The notes beneath the pieces are model-generated. The model was not told the origin of the DNA and made no database searches. It was given only the letters and a program-made list of their open reading frames with translations. A DNA stretch of 64,000 nt from Paraspadella gotoi (taxonomy: Eukaryota > Chaetognatha), in the NCBI GenBank assembly GCA_051294375.1, contig CM119265.1, positions 11,719,818 through 11,783,817 of the forward strand, read 5' to 3'. Position 1 is the first letter of the stretch, and every line of letters starts with the position of its first letter. Positions 1 through 10,283 of the stretch are shown one piece after another. A program made the position numbers and the translations under genes.

Positions 1-184
1 ACGTTTTTAAACTTTAACCCTGATGCGATAAACCTTTCGTTTTCGTTGTTATTTTCAAATAAATTCGTTGTACCACATTCAAAAACTTTGGCTTTCTCTA
101 TAATTTAACCCTGAATTCTTTCTAACTGGAACGCGTTTATCAAAATGTCCTCTCTATTACATTTTTACAAATGTTTTTAAGATT
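1..184. repeat. AT-rich flank with fragment of repeat family R2
   Basis: Positions about 60-180 resemble 1925-2000 and 39715-39785 (shared words such as GAACGCGTTTATCAAAATGT). No gene is seen. Confidence 0.5.
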
Positions 185-1390
185 AGGACTAAGCTCTGAC
201 GAACAAAGCCAGAGGTTTTTTTAATATATTCTTATACCGGCCAAGGTAGAATGATGGCAATATTGTTAATATTAAGTTTCAAAAAATCTAACCATAAATA
301 TAGAAAATATTAACCAAAATCTTTGGAAAATCCACCCCTTCTTTGGAAGATTTTCGCCAGAGAAGATTTTTCCGAATCTGACTCCCGGTTTGAAAACTCT
401 TAGAATTCCGATCGTTAGCTCCTCTTTTACTTTTACTTTAAATAAAAATTTCACCAAAATGGACTAATTCACTTTATCATGATCGTTCATATCAAAAAAT
501 AAACGAGTAAAGAAAAATTTTGAGAGCCCTTCAGACACTTTGCCAAAGGATTCCAAAATTAGACCTCATTTGTTGAACAGGAACATACCTCAGTCACGTT
601 TTATATCTTTTCAAGGAAAAAAATCCCTTTCATTTCTATATAAAATCAGAGATGGAAAATTTTTCCATCGAGAAGCAGTCTATTTGTTCTGGCTTGTTTG
701 ATATCAAGATGATGATGATTTGACAAGAGAAAAAAAATGCGAGCCCTTCAGATGCAACAGGATCGCGAATCAAGTGTTTTACATCGATATTTTACCAGAA
801 TTTTTACCAGGAGCGTTTATATTGTTTGGTAGTCAGATTTGAACGAAAATCTCCATTGAAAAAGTCTTCCCTCGATCTCTAAGAACGACGGAGGACTCCT
901 AGTTAGCTCCTCTTTTACTTTTAATAAAATTTCACCAAAATGGACTAATTCACTTTCCCATGATCGTATCATATCAAATAACCAATAAAATGTTAGAAGA
1001 AAAATTTTGAGAGCCCTTCAGACATATGGCTATCGGATTCCTGAATTTGAAGTTTATTGTAAAATCACAACATATGTTAAAGTGGTTGACATTGTATGAG
1101 AGTTGAGAAATCCCTTTATTTATATATATAATTGCATCGAAAATATTTCCAGAGCGGACCCAGTCCATTGAATCTGATGGTTTGATGTCAAAATGATGGT
1201 TATTTTGTCAAGAGAAGAAAAATGCGAGCCCTTCAGATGCAACAGGATCGGAATCGAGTGTTTTTACATCTATTTTTACCTGAATTTTTCCCAGGCGCTT
1301 GGACATTATTTGGTAGTCAGATTTTAACGAAAATCTCCATTGAAAAAGTCTTCCTCGATTTTCTAAGAACGACGTAGACTCCTATTAAGA
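185..1390 (-). repeat. Repeat family R1, two tandem partial copies
   Basis: Two head-to-tail copies (about 185-905 and 905-1390; the second lacks about 300 bp) share GAGCCCTTCAGA, CAGGATCG and AAAATCTCCATTGAAAAAGT. The reverse complement recurs at 50465-51185. The 185-215 end is a small hairpin (CTCTG/CAGAG arms) next to TTAGTCCTAA read on the minus strand. The same end occurs at 31627-31660. No coding capacity is seen. A non-autonomous DNA element with a hairpin 3' end is inferred. Confidence 0.65.
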
Positions 1391-1619
1391 TTGCTAATCA
1401 ATTTTTTAATTCAATATTATTGCAGTCATTTTAGGCTGCAAGCCTCTTCAAATTCAGTGGAATATCAATTGTAGCTCGAATTTCTTTACCATCTATTTAA
1501 CTAAGTAAAATAAACTATTTGACTGAGTAAACGAGATTAATTGTTTAATTCTCCCCTTCTAAACTATCCCATACCGTGTTTTAACTTCTTACCTAGAATT
1601 TTTTAACAACCAGATTGAA

Positions 1620-2520
1620 AAACAAATCTTTAAGAAAAAGGGTCATTCAATTCAACTTCAAAATAGGCCAAAATGGAGTACAAATTCAGAAAGCTGAGCT
1701 CCTGGCGATTCTGAAAATGTATTCACTTTAAACATTTGATGCATTCTACCCCATTTTATATCGGTTTTAATTATAATATAAAATAAAAGAAACCTATCTG
1801 AAGAGTTGCAGGTCAAACAAAAATGCCAATCCATCTAATATTTTTTATGAATTTTCTATTACTGAATTAGAAAAATGTAATAGAGAAACATTTTTAAATT
1901 TCAACTTGTATCCTTGAAAATGAAACGTTTTTAAACTTTAACCCTGAATTCTTTCTAACTTGAACGCGTTTATCAAAATGTCTCTTTATTAGCACTTTTT
2001 ATCAACTGTTTTTAAGATTGCTAATATCAAATTTTTATAATTCAATAATTATTGGCAGTCGTCTTAGGCCCTGCAAACTCCTTCAATTCAGTGTAGATTC
2101 ATTGTAAGCGTTGAATTTCTTTACCAGTCATATTTAAACTGAAGATTGTTGTTCTAGATGACTGGAAAACCAAACTGAGTAACGAGATTTAAATTGTTTA
2201 AATTCTCACCCATTCTAAACTAACCTCATACGCGAGTGTTTTTAAACTTCTCTTACCTAGAATTTTTTAACAACACAGCATTGAAAAACAAATCTTAAAA
2301 ATGTGCTTAACCCATTTAACGTAAACCATATTGTTATTTACCCCATTTAAAAAAATGATTAAAAAACAGAATGTTTTACATAATAAATAGAAAACTTATT
2401 TTTTGTGATTACTCGATGAAGTTAGTAATGTAGTTTCTCGATATATTAGCTCTAATACATCAAATGATTAACGTATTGTTATGACTGAATGACCTTTTCC
2501 TCCATTAAAAAACGCTGCTT
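1620..2520 (+). repeat. Repeat family R2
   Basis: AT-rich element matching 39420-40240 in the same order: AAGAAAAAGGGTCATTCAAT, then TTTATATCGGTTTTAATTAT, then a C-poor tail with CTCTAATACATCAAATGATT. It has no ORF of note. Confidence 0.6.
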
Positions 2521-2659
2521 AACACCATTTAACATAACAATTAAGTGTTGTATTCGCACTATTTAAAAAAAAATGATGATTGAAAACAGAATGTTTACTT
2601 ATAAAATTAAGAAGCTTAGTTTTTTTGTGAATTACTGGATGACATCTTAATATGTATTT

Positions 2660-3490
2660 TTCGATATAAAGAAAGGCTTCCATATTAATAAAGATGTTGT
2701 ACGCACCTTATATTTGTGACACGAACAAGTTCGAGAAACTACTGAATATGAATTTAATGAAATTTGCATAGCGGAGTACCAGTAGTTGATACAAATAGAA
2801 CTATCGAGGGCGAAATTTCTACATTAACTCCTAAAGCTCAGGATTAAGGGGCCCTTGAGGGGGCCAGCCGCTGAGGGCCACAAATGGTCAAAAATATACG
2901 TTTACTCTTCCACAAAAACGTATTTATTACCATCAAAAATATTCATTTAACCTTAATTTTTAGCTTCATGAACATCAGCAATCATTTTTAAAGATCGAAA
3001 TTCCTTTATAAGAATCTTCATGTCTTTACTTACAAAAAAGATTTTAGGCAAGACGCCACATTATCTGATACAATTTTTTTCCCTTTATACGCTTTTTCTG
3101 AATTATTTTTCTTAACCTCTTTTCTTCTCTTACTTTATATTATCCTCTTCCTATTTCCTCCCTTATTTCTCACGCTGTCACTTACCATTTTTTTGGCCCT
3201 ACCTTTTTTCTGCCACTCATGCACTTTTCTCACTTTTTCTCTCTCTTCATTCTTTTCCCCCTCTTTTTCTTTCCATTTATCCGGCTCTTATCTCACTTTA
3301 CAATTGTTTTATCTATTTTTTCCCCAGCATTTGCCTTCTTTTTTTTGCCTTTCGCCCTCTCTTTATTGCTCTCACCTTCTCTTTTTCTTGTTTCCATTTC
3401 GTCTTCCCTCTCATTATGTTTACTTTGAGCCAAATCAAGAGAAAGCTTTAATATGCAATATAAGAAAAGGAAATTAACGGTAACGGAGGT
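2660..3490 (+). repeat. Degenerate repeat related to the PRPS intron MITE, then pyrimidine-rich tract
   Basis: Positions 2690-2975 share the interior of the element at 15435-16133 (CTATCGAGG, GGGGCC, AAATGGTCAAAA, TTTTCACAAAAACGT-like words). Positions 3060-3420 are a T/C-rich tract whose ORFs are low-complexity Phe/Leu/Ser and not credible as genes. Confidence 0.45.
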
Positions 3491-4700
3491 TTTATTTCAT
3501 TATGGTTGCCTAGCAAATTGAGTAAATCGTAGATTTTGCGGGAAAATTTTTTCGCCAAAATCTGTCAATTCTGAGAAAAACAAGTCTGGCGCTTTTCCAT
3601 TGAAATAAAATGATGCGGTTTTTTTTGTTTTATCAACGTCAGTATGTGCCTCATCTTTTAAAATTATTAAATGTGTCGAAAATTTTATCTTTATCAAAAA
3701 TAAATGCAAGTCACAAAAATTCACAAATTAAAAGTTGTCTTTAAAAATTATTTGTGGCTAAACAAAAAAAGTTTTTTTGATAATTTTGTAGGTGTTAAAA
3801 GCTTATTCAATAGGCTATATTTTCTGTTAATTTCTACCAATTTGATTTATTTTTGTTTAACAAATTATGATAAAGACTGAAACTGCAACTTTTTGACTTG
3901 TTAACTTTAAAATTAATTCATAGGCAAACTATAAATGATTTAAGCAAATAAATTTACCCATGGGTCAAAAAGATAAGAAAGAACGGATTTCCTAAGTAAA
4001 AAAATTTTCTCAACTTTCCTTGGCATTCAAATCAGAGGTCGTAAGTAAAAATGGACAAATATGGACATAATTTTTTTTCCTAAAAGTTGCCAAAATGGTA
4101 CTCTTTTATCATTAGAAACGGATGGAGATGTTTCTAACCAATCCTTCGTTAGGCCAAATTTGTGTTGTGGTACAAAGTTAATCAACATTGTAAGTAACAA
4201 CTGAACAATATTGGAAAGAGTCTTTTTTTCCTAAATGCAACATTTGTACGCGGAACCCTATATTTTCTGTTAATTTAAACCAATTTGAACTATGTTCGTT
4301 TAACAAATTATGATAAAAATTAAAAATGAAACTTTTTGACTTGTCAACTTTACAATTAATTCATAGGCTAACTACAAATGATTTAAGCAAATAAATTTAC
4401 CCAGAGGTGAAGAAGATATGGAAGAACGAATTTCCAAAGAAAAATTTTTTAAACTTTCCTTGGCATTCAAATCAGAAGACGAAAGTGAAAATGGACATGA
4501 TTTTTTTCCCTAAAAGTTGCAAAAATTGTACTTTTTTATCATTAGAAATAGTACGAGATGATTTTAACCATTCCCTAGTTCGGCCCAATTTGTATTGTGG
4601 TACAAATTAAATTAAATATTGTAAGTAATAACTGAACGATACTGAAAAAAGTAGTTTTTTTTCTGAATGCGAGGATTGTAAGTTGAGGCAAAGCTAAAAT
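3490..4700 (+). repeat. Repeat family R3, two tandem copies
   Basis: Copy A (about 3490-4255) and copy B (about 4255-4700) share CAATTTGA.CTAT..TTGTTTAACAAATTATGATAAA-type text and the motif AAACTTTCCTTGGCATTCAA. Other copies lie at 36530-37190 (+) and, inverted, at 40605-41200. Copy A and the 40605 copy share the edge TTGTACGCGGAACC. The repeat abuts the last visible exon of the gene at 4764-7083. Confidence 0.6.
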
Positions 4701-4763
4701 TGGGCGAACAATTTTTGTCGGTTTTTCTTTTTTTATAATTTGATTTTTGGTCGATTTTCTCAC

Positions 4764-5208
4764 CCGAAAATCCCACGCGACCGAGAAGCGTGGTGTTGGT
4801 AACATCGCCGCTGATCTTACTACTGATGGCGGTTTTGGCGCCAACTTGCGGGGTCGCGGTTACCGCTTTCCTTTTGCGGCCAGCCCGACGGGGCGTTTTC
4901 ATCCCTCCTTTAGACGTGGCGGAGTCGTCGACAGCGGCGTTGACCGCCACCGGTGGCGCAGCGGCGTCAACAGTTTCCGACCTCTCTTCGGCCACGTTCT
5001 CTTTTTCGGCACTGGAGGCGCGCAGAGAACTAGACGCTGACTTTGGGACGTTGGATGACGACAGATTCGCTGATTTCGCTCGCCTTCGCACGGCGGAGGC
5101 CGCCGATGATCCACCGTTGTCATTGGAACCAGTGAAGGTCAGGGGTTTACGGATGGGGACAACTGGCACACCGTCCACGGCGGGGATCCCCTGGCGCTCG
5201 AGCTTTTC
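4764..5208 (-). CDS. Exon 3 of the KEN-motif gene
   Basis: Starts after a C-rich tract and ACAG and ends at TTTTCGG before GTGAGAAA (phase 1). GC-rich with strong codon bias compared with the AT-rich flanks, which supports coding. The KEN box and basic patch are here. Confidence 0.6.
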
Positions 5209-7083
5209 CTGTGGGGGGGGAAAAAAGAAGTAAAGAGAAAATATAAAGGAGCACGAAAAAGCAAATCGGTCTCACCTGCTCCTCCTTAAGTTTCATATCC
5301 AAAAGCTGATTAAACTTGTCATCGTCGGAAGTATAGGTACCGGAGCGATCATTCGGCGAAGCCTCTCTTTGACGTAGCGACTCGCCCGTGTAAATATTTT
5401 CCTTTGACAGGAAAAGACATGTTTAAGGAAGAGAATTTTGACGATGTCAAAGTTGACGGAATCTATTGCGATTACACTTACACTTACCTTTACAGGGTAG
5501 TGAATCAACACTTAAACTAGTATTTACCATCAGATTTTATAGGCAAAAAGTTATTGAATGTCTTTTTATAATACACTAAAATAATCACTGATTTTTTATC
5601 TTTCTAATATAGGTTTTATTTTCCTCATGCTTTTACAATGCACTGCGCTACTTAAAAGAATGCAAGATTGGTTGAATTTGCTCTGCGCCGGTTTAGAGCT
5701 TAAAACCACTACTAAATATGTTAATGTTCCCTCGCTGTATGTTATATTATTAAGAAGGCTATTAAGAATAGGAATAACTACTATTCTAAGTCGGGAATCC
5801 GTGCGCTCAAGCCCGAGTCGATTCGGGCCATTTATAAGGATGCTGCAGGTAGCAATTGTAGCATACTCAAAACCAACAATATGTACGCTAGCTCATTTCT
5901 ATGCTAAAAGAAAAATTCTAAAGAGAGCAAATGAAGAACTCCATTTAGAAATATTTACTAGGACATCTTATCTTTACTATCCTATGCTATGGCCATTAAA
6001 CTGCCGCAGTTTAAAAAGATCTATTTTAACCTTAATTAATAAAAGCAATTTAAAAATGCTGTTGTGGCGGTATATTCACACCGCCTCACGTCCACCATTC
6101 TACAGCCAAATCCATTGGCTCAGAGGGGAACACACCATCCCAGGCGTAGTGTTCCATCCACAGTCCTAACGACTTCCCTCTGCGTTGGCAAAGCGAGACC
6201 GTCCTAGGGTAACCGCGCCAGTGGCTGGAGGCGTCACTGAGGGTCGGAAGCCCCCAAAGTCAACAGTGAGATGCCCCATCCCAATGGGCATCACAGGCAA
6301 CTCGGCTGTTGCCATACTGTAAAAATTTCTTTTTTTCTTAAGTTCACACCGTAGTGGCCACTCTGGGAGAGTGCCATTTTTGTGAGCTTATGAAATCAAT
6401 AACTGATGTAGTAAATTGCTTAATGCAATCTACTGCAGCATCAGATATATTTTATTTTTGCTAATGGGCAAAAATTCATTGCTGCAGTCTATCATATTGT
6501 TCTGAGATTCCATTTCTTGACATGTATAAAGAGCCAATACTTTGGGGTTATTATACATGGCTATAACAAGGGCATGTTGTATACAGCTTAAAAAAATAAA
6601 GATTTTCAGCATGCAGCAGCAATTTCATTTTTTGACCAAATGATTTTCCGGCCTGATAATATCCACATCTAATTCCCCTAAACTGTGCTAAGTAAGGCGT
6701 TTTAAGGGGGTGACCCATATGACTTTCAACCAAAATATCAATGGCCTAGAGCAAACGGGTTACGAGCTGTGGCTCAATCTTTCAAAAGCGTTTATGAAGA
6801 GCAGCAGTGATTCTTTTAGGTGCTGTAGCAGGAGTGGTTTTTGCAGCAGTGCTTGTCGCATTGCATTAATAGTTAGAACAAGGTCTTGTTAAATATCTTC
6901 AATTAATTTTTTTTCTTTAAATGTATCCGATGTGTCACAAAATAAAAAAAAGATTAAGTGACACGGATTTTCTAAGTTTTGAAGTAAGGACCTGTGTGGC
7001 GATATTACCTGCTCCAACGCGCGTTCCAAAATCGACCCAAATGATTCGTCATGCGTCGACACTATTTCGTCTTCGCGCGGCAT
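4764..7083 (-). CDS. Unrecognised Ser/Lys-rich protein with KEN motif, three exons, 3' end not found
   Basis: I do not recognise this protein. Three phase-compatible exons are visible: 7083-7009 (starting MPREDEIVST), 5401-5276 (ENIYTGES ... LLDMKLKEEQ) and 5208-4764 (EKLERQGIPAVDGVPVVPIR ...). All junctions are GT-AG and the first two are phase 0, giving about 215 residues. The order is an acidic N-terminus, a short predicted coiled coil (FNQLLDMKLKEEQEKLERQ), then a long disordered Ser/Ala/Lys region with a KEN box (SSAEKENVAEE) and a basic TPRRAGRKRK patch. A GTGAG donor follows the last exon, so the gene probably continues to the left. Read through instead, the frame ends at 4612. The basic disordered tail and KEN degron would suit a nuclear, cell-cycle-regulated protein, but this is inference. 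Intron 1 holds a transposon fragment. The ATG is only 292 bp below the LTV1 stop. Confidence 0.6.
5276..5401 (-). CDS. Exon 2 of the KEN-motif gene
   Basis: 42 codons between a CTGTCAAAG acceptor and a GTGAG donor, phase 0 on both sides. It contains the start of the predicted coiled coil. Confidence 0.6.
5560..6330 (+). mobile_element. Transposon-derived fragment in intron 1 of the KEN-motif gene
   Basis: Holds a 180-codon ORF (5627-6169) of no recognised family. Its last third (6060-6170, with TCACGTCCACCATTCTACAG and TGGCTCAGAGGGGAACACAC) recurs inverted and diverged at 13545-13735 inside the LTV1 intron. Repetition inside two introns in opposite orientations argues for a mobile element rather than a host exon. 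The ORF is rich in Arg, Leu and Tyr and I cannot assign it. Confidence 0.5.
6330..7008. other. Remainder of intron 1, no gene seen
   Basis: Moderately AT-rich intronic DNA with short ORFs only. Nothing recognisable beyond possible relics of the neighbouring transposon. Confidence 0.5.
7009..7083 (-). CDS. Exon 1 of the KEN-motif gene
   Basis: 25 codons from ATG at 7083, ending LERALEQ before a GTAATATC donor. It joins in phase 0 to 5401. Confidence 0.55.
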
Positions 7084-7375
7084 TGTTGAGCGGCAAGCAG
7101 TGTTGAAATTGGTTAAAATCACAGCGAATTTCTTTTGCAAAATAATTTAATTTTAAACAACTCAATCTAGATACACACGTATAAGTCAGCCAAAAAGCAT
7201 AACAGCAGAAATGAATGGTTTCTACAATCTACATTCTGCCTTTTCAGTGTCGGCACGCAGAATTAAAACTAGTCGACTAAACAAACAAACAAGTTTCTAA
7301 AATCTAGAGAGCCGCGGATGTTAAAACTGGATAACAACTGGGAAAAAGGGCCAGTTCAAAGGTTCAAAGGTTTCG
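7084..7375 (-). other. Compact intergenic spacer between LTV1 and the KEN-motif gene
   Basis: 292 bp must hold the LTV1 3' UTR and the promoter/5' UTR of the next gene. An ATTAAA variant poly(A) signal is on the minus strand at 7146-7151. No repeat is seen. Confidence 0.4.
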
Positions 7376-8147
7376 TCACTGAATCTTGAACCCTTGGACG
7401 TTTTTGGTTAAGTCGATCAAGTTTTTCTTCTGTCGCTTCTCCTCCTCTTTAAAGGCGGCGGTGTTGGCCTTCCTTTCCATTCTTCTCTCCCTCCTCTCCT
7501 CCTTCACCGCCCTCTTTCTCTCTCTCCGCTCCTCCCGAGTCTCGTCCTCTGGCCGCATGGTGGGCGCAGTCCGAAGCCGCGTCAACCCCTGATAGTCTGC
7601 CGATTCCAACTGCTTTCGCGTCGGCCCCACCTCGGGCAGCACGCCCAGCGGGAGACCCGACTTGCGCGACAACTCAATCCGTCCGTCGCCACCGCCTTTT
7701 TTCTTCCTATTAGACTTTGACTCTTCCTCGACGATCCGCTTGGGGTGATTGTACAAATTAGAGTAAGTGGAAAGGATCGACTCGCAGTCCCAGTTGTTGT
7801 TGTCCGTCCTTTCCCGACAGACGACGTTGACAAACTCCTCGAGGTCGGCTTCGGTCGGCTCATCGACGGCCGACGCCTCCATGTCTCGGAGCTTCTCCAA
7901 GACTTCCTGCGGCGCGAGTTTGACGTTTTGACGCTCGAAATCGCGAAGAATCTGGCCGAAGTTGGCATCGGCGGCGCCGTCCTCGCGTTCCGAACGGGCG
8001 GCGACGGGGCCGCCGATGTCTTCGCCGTCGAGACCCCCGATTTGGTCGTCGTCGTATTGCTCGTAAAGCTTCTCGAACCGGTCGTCGAGGAGGGTGAGCT
8101 GGTCATTGCGGCGGATGACGGACGAGGTCATCGAGTACTCCGTGAAT
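7376..8147 (-). CDS. LTV1: LTV1 exon 6
   Basis: Starts after CATCTTCAG with RFTEYSMTSSVIRRND. Holds the C-terminal half to the stop at 7376-7378. Confidence 0.95.
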
Positions 8148-9743
8148 CTGAAGATGGAATAGGAAAATTATAGACTTGATAGAACACAAAATCCCCCCCC
8201 CTTAAAAAAAAGCATCGAATCCGACAAACCTTGACTTGGTCTCTTCCAAATCGAAGTGGTCATAATCGGCGTCGTCGTCGTCCATCCTCTTCATCGCCAT
8301 CAACGCCATCTCTCGTTTTATCTCTTCCACCCGGGCTTTAAAATCACCGACCTCCGACCCCGAAGTCAGTTGAGACGCCGAAGATCCGGTTTCGAGACTG
8401 GCTCGACCGAGACGAGAACGGATCCCCTCCACGTCCACATCGTTGTCGTCGTTAACGTCGACGTCGGTCCAGTCTTCGGTTTCGGAGTCTTCATCTCCTT
8501 CCTATCGGGTTTTAAAGTCAAAACATCAGAAAAAAATTCGAAAAAATTTCTAAAAAATAAGTCTCGGTAGTCATACGAAACCTGATTGGCCTGAAGGACG
8601 AAATCGTCGTCGAGAGCGTTGTCAGGATCGTCGATATCGAAGTCGTCGTCCAAGGCGGCGACAACATCGGGATCCCAGTCGAGAATGGGGCCGCTTCGAG
8701 ATGATGTCTCTGCCCCTGAGAAAAGTATCGAAGGTTAAAAATCATAAAAGCATAAGGATCGTCGCAATCGCATAAGAAAAATCTGGATTGACGACAAATT
8801 TTGTTACTAAAAAAATAAAATTTGAAAAAAGAAATAAATTTTTTTGTCATTGTCAAATAAACTGATCAGCAGACGCAGCCCTTGAGAAAGAAATTTGAGA
8901 AAAGAAAATTAATTTATAAACAGAAAAGAAAAATTCTATTTTGCGATTGTCAATAAAAAAAAAATAAAGTACCGAAGAAAATTGAAGTTACAGTTTCTGA
9001 AAAAAAAATGTATTGTCAAAAAATAAACTGATCATCATGAGAAAAAAAAACGAAATAAAAACCCAATGTTGCGATAGCAAAATGATAATATGCACGAATG
9101 CGATGCCTAATTTTACGAGTTAAATCCTAATTCAATTTTTTTTTTAAATAAAAACGCAGAGAGAGAGAGAGAGAGGCCAAATCGTTTTCGGACGAATCAG
9201 CAGCGGCAGCAGCAGAGGCACCCAGAAAAAAACAAGTTTGAGCAAACAATGTCGGATCTGCCTTCGATAATTAATTAATTAATTAATAGATTAATTAATT
9301 AATTTTAATAATTAATAATAATTTATAATTCAGCTTGTCATCATCGATGTCCTTAAAATTGAGTCAGGACAGTTATTAAATGTTTTGTTTACATTTTATC
9401 AAAACAAACAAATATCCTCTATTATCGAGCCAGGCGGGCAAAGCCCGTCCTGGCTAGATTTTGATTCGGTTTAGATTTCGGTCACGCTTTTTTGCAATCA
9501 TGGCTTCTGAAAGTGTGATATCATATATGGCTTCTAATCATCAAGATCTTTGAAATTCTCATGTTTCATATCAATATTCGTATTTGTTTATGTTTTATTT
9601 ACAAAACAAAAACGTTTTAATTATATGTCGCTCTCTTTCTTTTAAATATATGTCGCTCTCTCTCTTTCTCTTTTTCTCCGTCACTGCTTCTTCTGATTTG
9701 TCTAAAAACGAGTTCCGGCTCTGCAGCGTCTGTCCAGCTTCTT

Positions 9744-9774
<31 letters not shown>

Positions 9775-10214
9775 TTTTTTTACAAAAAAATTTTTAGATA
9801 TAATGTGGGCTCACTAATGTAAAAAACGATGCCGCGAACAGGGTTCGAACCCGGGTCCTTTGGGTAGAGAAGAGCTCACGCTACATCCGGCGCCATAGGT
9901 ACTGCTGACTTTTTAACGAGTAAAGGGGCTGTAGAGCTCTCTCTCTCTTTTAATTATTATATATCGCTCTTTCTCTTCTCTCTTTTTCTCTGCAGCGGCT
10001 GTCTCTCTCTCTCTCTTTTTTTTTCTCTCTTCTCTCTCTGCTCTTCTGCTCTCTGTCTGTCCCTTCTGTCCGATCTTTGCGTGATCGTTTGTTTTTTGAA
10101 AAATTCTGATTATTTTTTTCCTTCTAAAAACTTTTTATTATTGCCATTTATTCCGCGCTTTTTTCAATACAAAATCCCATATTTTCATCCGAGATTTTCG
10201 TGATTTATTCTCTT

Positions 10215-10283
<69 letters not shown>

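Noticed and set aside
3193-3477. ORF of 94 codons
   Set aside because: Low-complexity Phe/Leu/Ser translation of a pyrimidine tract.
5627-6169. Host gene of 180 codons on the plus strand
   Set aside because: Its 3' part recurs inverted in another gene's intron, and it has no recognisable domain. Treated as transposon-derived.
7582-8173. Overlapping ORFs of 174 and 142 codons over LTV1 exon 6
   Set aside because: Shadows of the LTV1 frame; the LTV1 frame is the one supported by homology.
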